A DNA stretch of 15,243 bases, taken from an uncultured Bacteroides sp. (GTDB lineage Bacteria > Bacteroidota > Bacteroidia > Bacteroidales > Bacteroidaceae). This document shows, in pieces, positions 1 through 6,805 of this stretch. The translations under genes were made by a program, and so were the position numbers. Numbering within the stretch: position 1 is the first letter of the stretch; each line of letters starts with the position of its first letter. The stretch covers positions 1 to 15,243 of the forward strand of contig CAJJYX010000068.1 of NCBI GenBank assembly GCA_905197435.1, given 5' to 3'. The notes under the pieces are model-generated. The model did no database searches and had not been told where the DNA came from. It worked only from the letters and a program-made list of their open reading frames with translations.

Positions 1-2120
1 ATAGGTATAAATTTTATTTGTTTGTTAATGTGTCTACCTATTTCAGCATAAGACAGATGTGTCAATTTTGTCGGTCTTGCTTCGTGGTATGTCAGGGTTA
101 GGCGGTGCATGGCTCTGGTTACAGCGACATAAAGCATGCTCTTGTCAATCTCCGAACGGTAATTTTTGTCATCCGTCTGTGGAATAATGACTTCGTCGAA
201 TTCAAGTCCTTTTGCCATGTGGGCGGAGGTGATGACGATGCCTTGCGCAAAGGCGGAACTTTGACTTGACAGGAAACTGATATCATTGGCATATGATTTC
301 AGTATGTCTGCCATCTTCTTGGCTTGCTGCTCCGTCTTGCATATGATGCCAAGAGACTTATATCCGGATTTCCGGTAAGTGGAGATTAGCCCCATAATGC
401 CGGACAGTTCTTCTTCAGCACTGTCGAACTGCAGGATTTGTGGCTTTTCTCCATGCCGGGCGACCGGTTCCTGTTCTGCATTAGGATGAATCCTTTGTGC
501 AAAATCCGTAATCTCGAAGGTGGAACGATAACTCTTGCACAATTTCATGACTTCACTTGCTGCAAGTGACTTCTGAATAGTTCCTGCCGTGGATGAGCCA
601 TAAGGATTCACAGACTGTCCTGCATCGCCCAACACTGTTTTCCGGCATGGAAAGAGTTTCTGTATCACCTTGTATTGTATGGGCGAATAGTCCTGCATCT
701 CATCTATGAGCAGATGTTTGACTCTGCATGGCTGGTTCCCGTTTCCCTCCAATGCCAAGTGCAGGTATGCCAGTGGTGCCAGGTCTGAGAATTCGAGTGC
801 GTGGTTCTTTTGCATTTTGAACATTTCGGGGTTGCCTGTCCATTTAAAGAAATCCTTGTAGACCTGGATGTCATTATTGCCTGCAAACATTAGCCTGATT
901 TTTTTCTTCAGGAGGTTTCTGTTGGCAGTGGTTGCCGTAAAGGCATATTGTATTTTCAACATTTCTATAATATAATCTGCCATAGCTTCAAATCGTCGGC
1001 GTACAGGATAACGGTTGAAACGTAAGAACTGTTCTTCAATAAACGGGGCTGGTACGGTGATATATTTGGTCAGTTTCACGTCTACTGCCTTGAAATAGGT
1101 GTTCTCCATATAGAGAATAAACTTGTCAAGTTCTGAAATGAAACCGAAAGAGGCTTTATAGGCTATTCTATCGATGAGGCTTGGGGATGACTTCTCTAAC
1201 AGTTCATTCACCAGCCCGAAGAATGTCTGGTACTTGTATTTGTTCCCCAACACTTCGGAGAGTATTTGTTCCATGCTGGTTTCGGGCACGGTTTCTTCCC
1301 CAAGTTCGGGGAGGACGTTGGAAATGTAATTGGAAAAGACTTTGTTTGGGGAAACAATCAGGATATCTTTTGATGAAATACTGTCTTTAAAGGTGTAGAG
1401 CAGGTAGGCTATGCGGTGTAGAGCGATGGATGTTTTCCCGGAGCCGGCCACTCCTTGAATAATGAGCGTATGGGTCTTTTCGTTGCGGATAATCCGGTTC
1501 TGTTCCCGTTGAATAGTGGCAACGATATTTTTCATTTTGTCATCAGCATTGGAACTTAACTCCTTTTGCAGGATGTCGTCATGGACGGTCAGGGCACTTT
1601 CAATCATGAATTCCATTCTTCCATCCCGAATTCGGTATTGGCGTTTTAGGGTAATCTCTCCATTAACCTTTCCCGTTGGAGACTGATAGCATGCCTTTCC
1701 TAATTCATGGTCATAGAACATACTCGAAACGGGTGCTCGCCAGTCATGAATAAGGGTGGTCCGGTTTTCCAGGTCATAAAAGGTATGGACACCTATGTAG
1801 ATGGGCATCACTTTGCTATTTTCTTTCTTTTCCAGAAAATCAATTCGTCCGAAGTAGGGTACGGAAAGTATCTTGGTGAGCCGTTTACGCTTGTCAATTA
1901 CACTTTCCCCCAGGGCAAAATGGTTCAGGATGCTTTCGCGCATGGAGCGTATCTCGTGCGGATCGATGTCTTTATTGGACCAGATGTAGTCTTTGTATTC
2001 TGCCAAGGTCTCGATATGGTCTTTCACGGACGCGTCGGTGTTGCCGATAACCTTTTTCAGAAGACTGATTATTTGCTTTAAATATTCTTTTTCTTGTTTC
2101 TCTGTTTGGTTGAATACCAT
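1..2120 (-). CDS. helD: HelD-type UvrD/Rep-like superfamily 1 ATPase, 3' end off the window
   Basis: An open frame starts at ATG 2120 and runs leftward without a stop for 706 codons to the window edge, so the C-terminus is missing. The N-terminus (about 1-85) is helical and charged, like the HelD coiled-coil arm. HelD-specific signatures follow: GRIDF (91-95), IYIG (107-110) and DWRAP (126-130). The helicase core shows Walker A GVAGSGKT (223-230), Walker B DEMQD (473-477), then a GDAGQS and a YRST motif, and VAVTRA (665-670) near the end. This order separates it from ordinary UvrD, Rep and PcrA. In Bacillus and mycobacteria HelD uses ATP to pry stalled RNA polymerase off DNA; the same role here is inferred from the family. 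B. subtilis HelD is about 770 residues, so little is probably missing. No Shine-Dalgarno is visible. It is transcribed divergently from the nucleotidyltransferase gene. Confidence 0.88.
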   Translation of the reverse strand, partial: MVFNQTEKQEKEYLKQIISLLKKVIGNTDASVKDHIETLAEYKDYIWSNKDIDPHEIRSMRESILNHFALGESVIDKRKRLTKILSVPYFGRIDFLEKKENSKVMPIYIGVHTFYDLENRTTLIHDWRAPVSSMFYDHELGKACYQSPTGKVNGEITLKRQYRIRDGRMEFMIESALTVHDDILQKELSSNADDKMKNIVATIQREQNRIIRNEKTHTLIIQGVAGSGKTSIALHRIAYLLYTFKDSISSKDILIVSPNKVFSNYISNVLPELGEETVPETSMEQILSEVLGNKYKYQTFFGLVNELLEKSSPSLIDRIAYKASFGFISELDKFILYMENTYFKAVDVKLTKYITVPAPFIEEQFLRFNRYPVRRRFEAMADYIIEMLKIQYAFTATTANRNLLKKKIRLMFAGNNDIQVYKDFFKWTGNPEMFKMQKNHALEFSDLAPLAYLHLALEGNGNQPCRVKHLLIDEMQDYSPIQYKVIQKLFPCRKTVLGDAGQSVNPYGSSTAGTIQKSLAASEVMKLCKSYRSTFEITDFAQRIHPNAEQEPVARHGEKPQILQFDSAEEELSGIMGLISTYRKSGYKSLGIICKTEQQAKKMADILKSYANDISFLSSQSSAFAQGIVITSAHMAKGLEFDEVIIPQTDDKNYRSEIDKSMLYVAVTRAMHRLTLTYHEARPTKLTHLSYAEIGRHINKQIKFIP

Positions 2121-2134
2121 AATTATTTGTTGTT

Positions 2135-2167
2135 TAAAGATAAAGTAGGTATAAGACAGTGCACAAA
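2135..2167 (-). promoter_or_regulatory. Bacteroides-type promoter for helD
   Basis: Read on the minus strand, TTTG (2167-2164) is followed after 21 bases by TATCTTTA (2142-2135), one mismatch from the Bacteroides -7 consensus TAnnTTTG. The spacing matches the known -33/-7 arrangement of the Bacteroides primary sigma factor. It lies 15 bases upstream of the helD ATG, so the leader would be very short. Assigned by pattern only. Confidence 0.5.
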
Positions 2168-2176
2168 ATTAGTGCA
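2160..2176. repeat. 17-bp inverted repeat over the helD -33 box
   Basis: TGCAC-AAAATTA-GTGCA has perfect 5-base arms around a 7-base AT-rich centre. It covers the proposed helD -33 box and sits upstream of the divergent nucleotidyltransferase promoter. The size and location suit a dimeric repressor or activator site. No regulator is assigned, and a 5-base dyad in AT-rich DNA can arise by chance. Confidence 0.35.
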
Positions 2177-2227
2177 TTGTATCGGGAAGGGAAATGGCTA
2201 TTTATAGCTATATACCTGAAAGTTTTA

Positions 2228-2235
2228 TATCTTTG
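2228..2235 (+). promoter_or_regulatory. Bacteroides -7 box for the nucleotidyltransferase gene
   Basis: TATCTTTG matches the -7 consensus TAnnTTTG exactly and lies 23 bases before the ATG at 2259. The only -33 candidate is a poor TTTA at 2201-2204 with 23-base spacing, so this promoter may be weak or activator dependent. Between box and ATG there is a GGAGG (2251-2255), three bases from the start, an unusually clear but tightly spaced Shine-Dalgarno for this organism type. Confidence 0.45.
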
Positions 2236-2258
2236 CATATTCAAAAAAGTGGAGGTAA

Positions 2259-2843
2259 ATGGATATTCATGAGCTTGCAAGGCAGAATCAGCAGTCTGCA
2301 TGGAAAGTATTGGAAGATACCCGTATTATTGAGGCATGGGAGCGCATTGGAGCAACCGTTCATTTGGTAGGTTCGCTCCGAACCGGCCTGCTGGCGAAAA
2401 GCAGGGATGTAGATATCCATATTTATACCGATAGGTTAGATGTCGGAGAAAGCTTTTCTGTCATCCGGGAACTTGCGGAACGGTTGCCTTTGCAGGAAAT
2501 ACAATATAGAAACCTTATTCATACGGAGGAAGAGTGCATGGAGTGGCATGCTTTATATAAAGATGGCGAACAGAATACTTGGAAATTTGATATGATTCAC
2601 ATCCGGAAAGGCTCTCGGTATGACGGTGTTGTAGAAAAGGTGACTGCTGCTATTACGGAGCGTCTTACCCCTGAAATCAGGAAAACAATACTGCAAATCA
2701 AATTCGATGTACCGGATGGTATAACGATTCCGGGGATAGAAATTTATCATGCTGTCTTTACGGGAGGTGTCCGTAGTTATAACGAGCTTGAGCTGTGGCG
2801 CAAAACAAATCCGTTGACGGACAGTCTTGGTTGGCTTCCGTAA
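2259..2843 (+). CDS. Stand-alone nucleotidyltransferase-fold protein (Pol beta type)
   Basis: This 194-residue protein has the signature of the Pol beta-like nucleotidyltransferase superfamily. A GS pair (38-39) ends a beta strand and is followed 10 residues later by D50-V-D52, with a third acidic residue, D111, in a later hydrophobic strand (FDMIHI). These are the three metal-binding carboxylates expected of an active transferase. The C-terminal part (about 120-194) has no motif I recognise; its ELELWRKTNP segment could be a small helical cap. The substrate cannot be told from sequence: relatives include aminoglycoside adenylyltransferases, MNT antitoxins and tRNA or protein nucleotidyltransferases. 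No HEPN partner lies beside it, which argues against a HEPN/MNT toxin-antitoxin pair. The ATG has a GGAGG just upstream. It is convergent with the PAS-LuxR gene, two bases from its stop. Confidence 0.75.
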   Translation: MDIHELARQNQQSAWKVLEDTRIIEAWERIGATVHLVGSLRTGLLAKSRDVDIHIYTDRLDVGESFSVIRELAERLPLQEIQYRNLIHTEEECMEWHALYKDGEQNTWKFDMIHIRKGSRYDGVVEKVTAAITERLTPEIRKTILQIKFDVPDGITIPGIEIYHAVFTGGVRSYNELELWRKTNPLTDSLGWLP

Positions 2844-2845
2844 CT

Positions 2846-3667
2846 CTAAAGGAGGATACCGGGATTTTCTACTATATGTATTGCTTCCATTACATTATTG
2901 GCATTTAGTTTGCTTAGGATGTTTTTTCGGTGATTGTTTACAGTGTAGATACTGATTCCCAGCAGGTAGGCGATTTCTTTGCTTAGGAGTCCTTGCCGGA
3001 TGAGCCGTAATATTTCTTTTTCCCGGTTAGATAATTGTTTGCCGGGGGGAACAGTGCATGATGGAAATATCTCTCCTGTTTTTCTGTTTACTACCGTCCG
3101 CTTGATTCTTTCGATTGGAGTCTGGTCGGGAAGTATGTCCATTACTCCCATGATTATCCAGGCTTTGCCATTCCGGTCTGTTTCTATGACTTGTTGCCGG
3201 CTGCTGACATTGACATACTGCTGCCGTGCATTCAACATGCGGAATTGGAATATTTGTCGGTAGTCATTTCTTTCTTCCGCAGGGAGTGAGTAGATGAACT
3301 GTCCATGCTCAATCTGGCATTCCGTGAGTTGCATTCTGTCATCTGGATGGATTCTTTCTTCCAGCAAATCGCCTTGTTGCCTGATTGTCTTTATCCAAGT
3401 GGAATTGTATCCGAAAAGATGAGCAAAACTGTCGGATGCAAAATCGTATCTCTCTTTAAATACATCAACTGTAAAAATGCAACTTTGGCTCATTTGTGAG
3501 AACTCTTGAACAGATGTTCTTTTCTTATTCCACAAATCATAGTCCACATCGGGACCGCTAATCTGCTGCCTTGCCCATAATTCTTGGGGAGTTGTCTTAC
3601 TGGTGGTCATGATGCAAAGATAATTGATAATTTTCTTTTGGACTCTATCTTTATATAGGATAATCAT
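2846..3667 (-). CDS. PAS-domain LuxR-type transcriptional regulator
   Basis: The longest reading is 273 residues from ATG 3667. A second Met at residue 20 (ATG 3610) begins MTTSKTTPQELW, which looks more like a natural start, giving 254 residues. In the long numbering, about 60-180 resembles a PAS fold, with an HPDD motif (107-110) and a repeated beta-strand pattern ending in WIIMGVMDI. Residues about 211-262 are a LuxR/GerE helix-turn-helix: LSNREKEIL, then SKEIAYLLGIS, then the recognition helix TVNNHRKNILSKL. There is no phosphoacceptor receiver domain, so it probably senses a small ligand or redox state through the PAS domain, or works with a partner. It lies divergent from hutU, so it is the only local candidate for a hut regulator. 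That link is inferred from position alone. It is cytoplasmic, with no membrane segment seen. Confidence 0.85.
   Translation of the reverse strand: MIILYKDRVQKKIINYLCIMTTSKTTPQELWARQQISGPDVDYDLWNKKRTSVQEFSQMSQSCIFTVDVFKERYDFASDSFAHLFGYNSTWIKTIRQQGDLLEERIHPDDRMQLTECQIEHGQFIYSLPAEERNDYRQIFQFRMLNARQQYVNVSSRQQVIETDRNGKAWIIMGVMDILPDQTPIERIKRTVVNRKTGEIFPSCTVPPGKQLSNREKEILRLIRQGLLSKEIAYLLGISIYTVNNHRKNILSKLNANNVMEAIHIVENPGILL
3615..3622 (-). promoter_or_regulatory. Possible -7 box just upstream of the inner PAS-LuxR start
   Basis: On the minus strand TATCTTTG (3622-3615) matches the Bacteroides -7 consensus exactly. It ends only four bases before the ATG at 3610, so the transcript would begin at or next to that codon and be essentially leaderless. 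No TTTG is found 19-21 bases upstream. It may be a chance match inside a longer coding frame that starts at 3667. Confidence 0.25.
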
Positions 3668-3870
3668 TTATCCAAGTAGGGTTTGAGTAACATCAAATGG
3701 AATCGTTGTGATAAATAGCGAGCGTGTCAGGCGAAATGTATTGGTTGATTTATTGACTAAAAGATAAATATTACCGGTGTTCCATTGCTGATATCGGGAT
3801 TATTTTCTATATTGCGGCAGATATCACCCTGGTGGGCTGACATTTTGCAAAACCTTAATCTTTATATAGC
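3668..3870. promoter_or_regulatory. Divergent intergenic region, PAS-LuxR / hutU
   Basis: This 203-base gap must carry control signals for both the regulator and the hut operon. I find no full -33/-7 pair for hutU. The best partial -7 match is TATATTGC near 3809. It does hold small dyads: two GATATC sites at 3790-3795 and 3820-3825 (30 bases apart, about three helical turns), CACC-CT-GGTG at 3825-3834, and the palindrome at 3843-3852. Absence of a good promoter would fit an activator-dependent operon. Confidence 0.4.
3843..3852. repeat. Perfect 10-bp palindrome upstream of hutU
   Basis: TTTTGCAAAA is a perfect 10-base palindrome ending 18 bases before the hutU ATG. It falls where a repressor site or an early leader element would lie. 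An AT-rich palindrome of this length can occur by chance, so it is recorded as a candidate operator only. Confidence 0.3.
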
Positions 3871-5850
3871 ATGGAGATAACCTTAAGTAAAACATTGCCT
3901 TCCTATCCTTCTTTTGTCGAAGGTATCCGGCGGGCACCCGACCGTGGCTACACTCTTACCCCAGCTCAGACTGCTACGGCGTTGAAGAACGCTTTGCGTT
4001 ACATTCCCAAGGAGCTGCACGAAACCCTTGCTCCGGAGTTCATGGAAGAACTGCGTACACGTGGACGTATCTATGGCTACCGCTACCGCCCGCAGGGCGA
4101 CCTCAAAGCGAAACCCATTGACGAATACAAGGGAAACTGCCTTGAAGGCAAGGCCTTCCAGGTAATGATTGACAATAATCTTTGTTTCGACATAGCCCTT
4201 TATCCGTATGAATTAGTTACCTATGGCGAGACGGGGCAGGTCTGTCAGAACTGGATGCAGTACCGGCTTATCAAGCAGTATCTCGAAGTACTGACGCGCG
4301 AACAAACACTGGTCATTGAAAGCGGACATCCGTTGGGGCTTTTTAAGTCCAAGCCCGAGGCGCCCCGTGTCATCATTACCAATGCACTGATGGTGGGGAT
4401 TTATGATAATCAGAAGGACTGGCACACCGCTATGCAGATGGGTGTTGCCAACTACGGCCAGATGACCGCCGGAGGCTGGATGTACATCGGTCCGCAGGGT
4501 ATCGTGCACGGTACGTTTAACACGCTGCTGAATGCAGGCCGTCTGAAGCTGGGTATTCCGCAGGACGGTGATTTGCGCGGGCGCTTGTTTGTCTCTTCCG
4601 GCCTGGGCGGCATGAGCGGTGCACAACCCAAAGCTGCCGAGATGGCAGGAGCGGCGGCAATCATTGCCGAGGTGGATGCTTCCCGCATCGAAACCCGTCA
4701 TAGCCAGGGTTGGGTGGGGCACATTACGGATTCTTTGGAAGAAGCCTTCTCGCTGGCTCGGAAAGCGATGGATGAGCGCTGTCCGGTTTCTGTAGCCTAT
4801 CATGGCAATGTCGTCGATTTGCTGGAATATGCGGTGCAGAAACAGTTGCACATAGATTTGCTATCCGACCAAACTTCCTGCCATGCCACTTACGAGGGTG
4901 GTTACTGTCCTGCCGGACTGACGTTTGAGCAGCGTACCCGTATGCTGCACGAGAATCCGTCGGAGTTCCGCAGTCTGGTGAATGCTTCCTTGGAGCGCCA
5001 TTTCAAGGCTATAAAGAGGCTGGTGGAACACGGCACGTACTTCTTCGATTATGGGAATTCCTTCATGAAGGCCGTCTACGATGCCGGTGTGAGCGAGATT
5101 GCGCGGGACGGAGACGATAAGAACGGCTTCATTTTCCCCAGCTATGTGGAAGACATTATGGGGCCGGAACTGTTTGATTATGGCTATGGTCCGTTCCGTT
5201 GGGTGTGTCTCAGCGGAAAACATGAAGATTTGGTGAAGACTGACCGTGCAGCGATGGAATGCATTGACCCCACACGTCGCGGGCAGGATTTGGATAATTA
5301 TAATTGGATTCGCGATGCGGAGAAGAACAACCTGGTAGTCGGCACGCAGGCCCGTATTCTCTATCAGGACGCCGTGGGACGTATGAATATAGCATTGCGT
5401 TTCAATGAAATGGTACGCAATGGAGAAGTCGGTCCCATCATGTTGGGGCGCGACCATCACGACGTCAGCGGTACGGACTCCCCGTTCCGTGAAACATCCA
5501 ATATCAAGGACGGCAGTAATGTCATGGCCGATATGGCCGTACAGTGTTTTGCAGGAAACTGTGCGCGAGGCATGAGCCTGGTGGCCTTGCACAATGGTGG
5601 CGGTGTAGGTATTGGAAAAGCCATCAACGGCGGCTTCGGCATGGTGTGCGACGGCAGTGAGCGGGTAGACGAAATCCTGCGTTCTGCTATGTTGTGGGAT
5701 GTGATGGGTGGTGTGGCCCGCCGTTCGTGGGCCCGCAATCCACATGCCATGGAGACGAGTGAGGAGTTTAACCGTACGCATGCAGACGGCTATCATATCA
5801 CAATGCCGTATGTGGCAGATGAGGAACTGATTAGTACGTTCCTTCATTAG
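3871..5850 (+). CDS. hutU: Urocanate hydratase (urocanase)
   Basis: Urocanase hydrates urocanate to 4-imidazolone-5-propionate with tightly bound NAD+ as an electrophile; it is the second step of histidine breakdown. The protein has 659 residues, longer than the roughly 555-residue Pseudomonas/Bacillus type and close to the longer vertebrate-like branch. The NAD+-binding segment is visible as SSGLGGMSGAQPK (242-254). The C-terminal core is well conserved: FNEMVRNGE (511-519), GRDHHDVSGTDSPFRET (526-542), DGSNVMAD (547-554) and HNGGGVG (574-580). The classical urocanase signature with its cysteine (FQGLPARICW) is replaced by VGTQARILYQD (490-500); from memory this resembles the UROC1 branch. 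First gene of the hut operon; ftcD follows after 31 AT-rich bases. No Shine-Dalgarno is seen. The frame is intact. Confidence 0.95.
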   Translation: MEITLSKTLPSYPSFVEGIRRAPDRGYTLTPAQTATALKNALRYIPKELHETLAPEFMEELRTRGRIYGYRYRPQGDLKAKPIDEYKGNCLEGKAFQVMIDNNLCFDIALYPYELVTYGETGQVCQNWMQYRLIKQYLEVLTREQTLVIESGHPLGLFKSKPEAPRVIITNALMVGIYDNQKDWHTAMQMGVANYGQMTAGGWMYIGPQGIVHGTFNTLLNAGRLKLGIPQDGDLRGRLFVSSGLGGMSGAQPKAAEMAGAAAIIAEVDASRIETRHSQGWVGHITDSLEEAFSLARKAMDERCPVSVAYHGNVVDLLEYAVQKQLHIDLLSDQTSCHATYEGGYCPAGLTFEQRTRMLHENPSEFRSLVNASLERHFKAIKRLVEHGTYFFDYGNSFMKAVYDAGVSEIARDGDDKNGFIFPSYVEDIMGPELFDYGYGPFRWVCLSGKHEDLVKTDRAAMECIDPTRRGQDLDNYNWIRDAEKNNLVVGTQARILYQDAVGRMNIALRFNEMVRNGEVGPIMLGRDHHDVSGTDSPFRETSNIKDGSNVMADMAVQCFAGNCARGMSLVALHNGGGVGIGKAINGGFGMVCDGSERVDEILRSAMLWDVMGGVARRSWARNPHAMETSEEFNRTHADGYHITMPYVADEELISTFLH

Positions 5851-5881
5851 TATATTATTCACATTAGCATATTAAAATATT

Positions 5882-6778
5882 ATGAACCGAATTATGGAAT
5901 GCGTCCCTAATTTCAGCGAAGGGCGCGATTTACAGAAGATTGATAAGATAGTGGCTCCTTTTCGGGGCAAGCAAGGTGTGAAACTGCTGGATTACAGCAA
6001 TGATGAAGACCATAACCGCCTCGTGGTGACCGTAGTGGGCGAGCCGGAACCGCTTCGTGATGCCGTGCTCGAAGCCATAGGCATAGCGGTAGAGCTGATA
6101 GACCTCAACTGCCATCAAGGACAACACCCTCGTATGGGAGCAGTGGATGTAGTGCCTTTTATTCCCATCCGGAATGTGACAATGGAAGATGCTGTTGCCC
6201 TCTCCAAAGAAGTGGGTGAGGAGGTTGCAAAACGTTACAATCTTCCTGTTTTCTTATATGAGAAGTCTGCTTCTGCTCCTCACCGGGAGAATCTGGCAGC
6301 TATCCGTAAAGGGGAGTTCGAAGGTATGGCCGAAAAGATAAAGCTTCCGGAATGGCATCCCGACTTCGGACCGGCCGAACGTCATCCCACCGCAGGTACA
6401 GTGGCCATCGGTGCCCGCATGCCTTTGGTGGCCTATAATATCAATCTCAATACCCCCAGTCTGGAGATAGCCCATGACATCGCCAAGAAAATCCGTTTCA
6501 TTGGCGGTGGATTGCGTTACTGTAAGGCAATGGGAGTGGAGTTGAAAGACCGCGGTATTACGCAGGTATCCATCAACATGACGGATTATACCCGTACAGC
6601 TCTCTACCGTGCCTTCGAACTGGTACGTGTGGAGGCTCGCCGCTACGGTGTCAGTATTGTGGGCAGCGAGATTATCGGCTTGGTTCCAATGGAAGCTTTG
6701 ATAGATACAGCATCCTATTACCTGGGATTGGAGAATTTCTCCATGCAGCAAGTCTTGGAAGCGAGAATCATGGAATAA
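5882..6778 (+). CDS. ftcD: Glutamate formimidoyltransferase
   Basis: It transfers the formimino group of N-formimino-L-glutamate to tetrahydrofolate, giving glutamate and 5-formimino-THF. The 298 residues match only the N-terminal transferase half of the bifunctional vertebrate FTCD enzyme. ECVPNFSEGRD (6-16) is the family's opening motif, and HPRMGAVDVVPF (82-93) carries His82, which falls at the number of the catalytic histidine reported for the porcine enzyme. The C-terminal subdomain includes GTVAIGAR and a KAMGVELKDRG segment. The cyclodeaminase half is absent and is supplied by the separate gene at 8109, so this is a split FTCD. A second Met at residue 5 is a possible alternative start. 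It is the second gene of the operon; the hutI ATG lies 27 bases past its stop. Cytoplasmic. Confidence 0.94.
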   Translation: MNRIMECVPNFSEGRDLQKIDKIVAPFRGKQGVKLLDYSNDEDHNRLVVTVVGEPEPLRDAVLEAIGIAVELIDLNCHQGQHPRMGAVDVVPFIPIRNVTMEDAVALSKEVGEEVAKRYNLPVFLYEKSASAPHRENLAAIRKGEFEGMAEKIKLPEWHPDFGPAERHPTAGTVAIGARMPLVAYNINLNTPSLEIAHDIAKKIRFIGGGLRYCKAMGVELKDRGITQVSINMTDYTRTALYRAFELVRVEARRYGVSIVGSEIIGLVPMEALIDTASYYLGLENFSMQQVLEARIME

Positions 6779-6780
6779 CC

Positions 6781-6796
6781 GGTTGACTTGTTAACC
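6781..6796 (+). other. Short stem-loop between ftcD and hutI
   Basis: GGTTGA-CTTG-TTAACC can fold as a 6-base-pair stem (one G-U pair) with a four-base loop. It sits directly after the ftcD stop and 9 bases before the hutI ATG, upstream of an AGGA-like ribosome site. It has no U-tract, so it is not a terminator. It could affect mRNA processing or hutI translation. Confidence 0.25.
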
Positions 6797-6805
6797 TATA
6801 GGAAT

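Noticed and set aside
1707..2081. 124-codon plus-strand open frame
   Set aside because: It is antisense to the N-terminal HelD region, which has recognisable HelD motifs on the minus strand. The plus-strand translation shows no family features.
2259..3667. Nucleotidyltransferase plus neighbour as a toxin-antitoxin pair
   Set aside because: The neighbour is a PAS-LuxR regulator on the opposite strand, not a HEPN protein or small toxin. There is no operon overlap of the kind seen in MNT/HEPN or AbiEi/AbiEii systems.
4861..5862. 333-codon open frame antisense to hutU
   Set aside because: It lies wholly against a strongly conserved enzyme, shows no domain or start signal, and is explained by the stop-poor complement of hutU codon use. 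The other long antisense frames at 4213-4851, 7040-7984 and 9518-10189 are rejected for the same reason.
6788..6805. TTG start giving hutI six extra residues
   Set aside because: The TTG is buried in a possible stem-loop and has no ribosome site. ATG 6806 follows TATAGGA and gives a normal amidohydrolase N-terminus.
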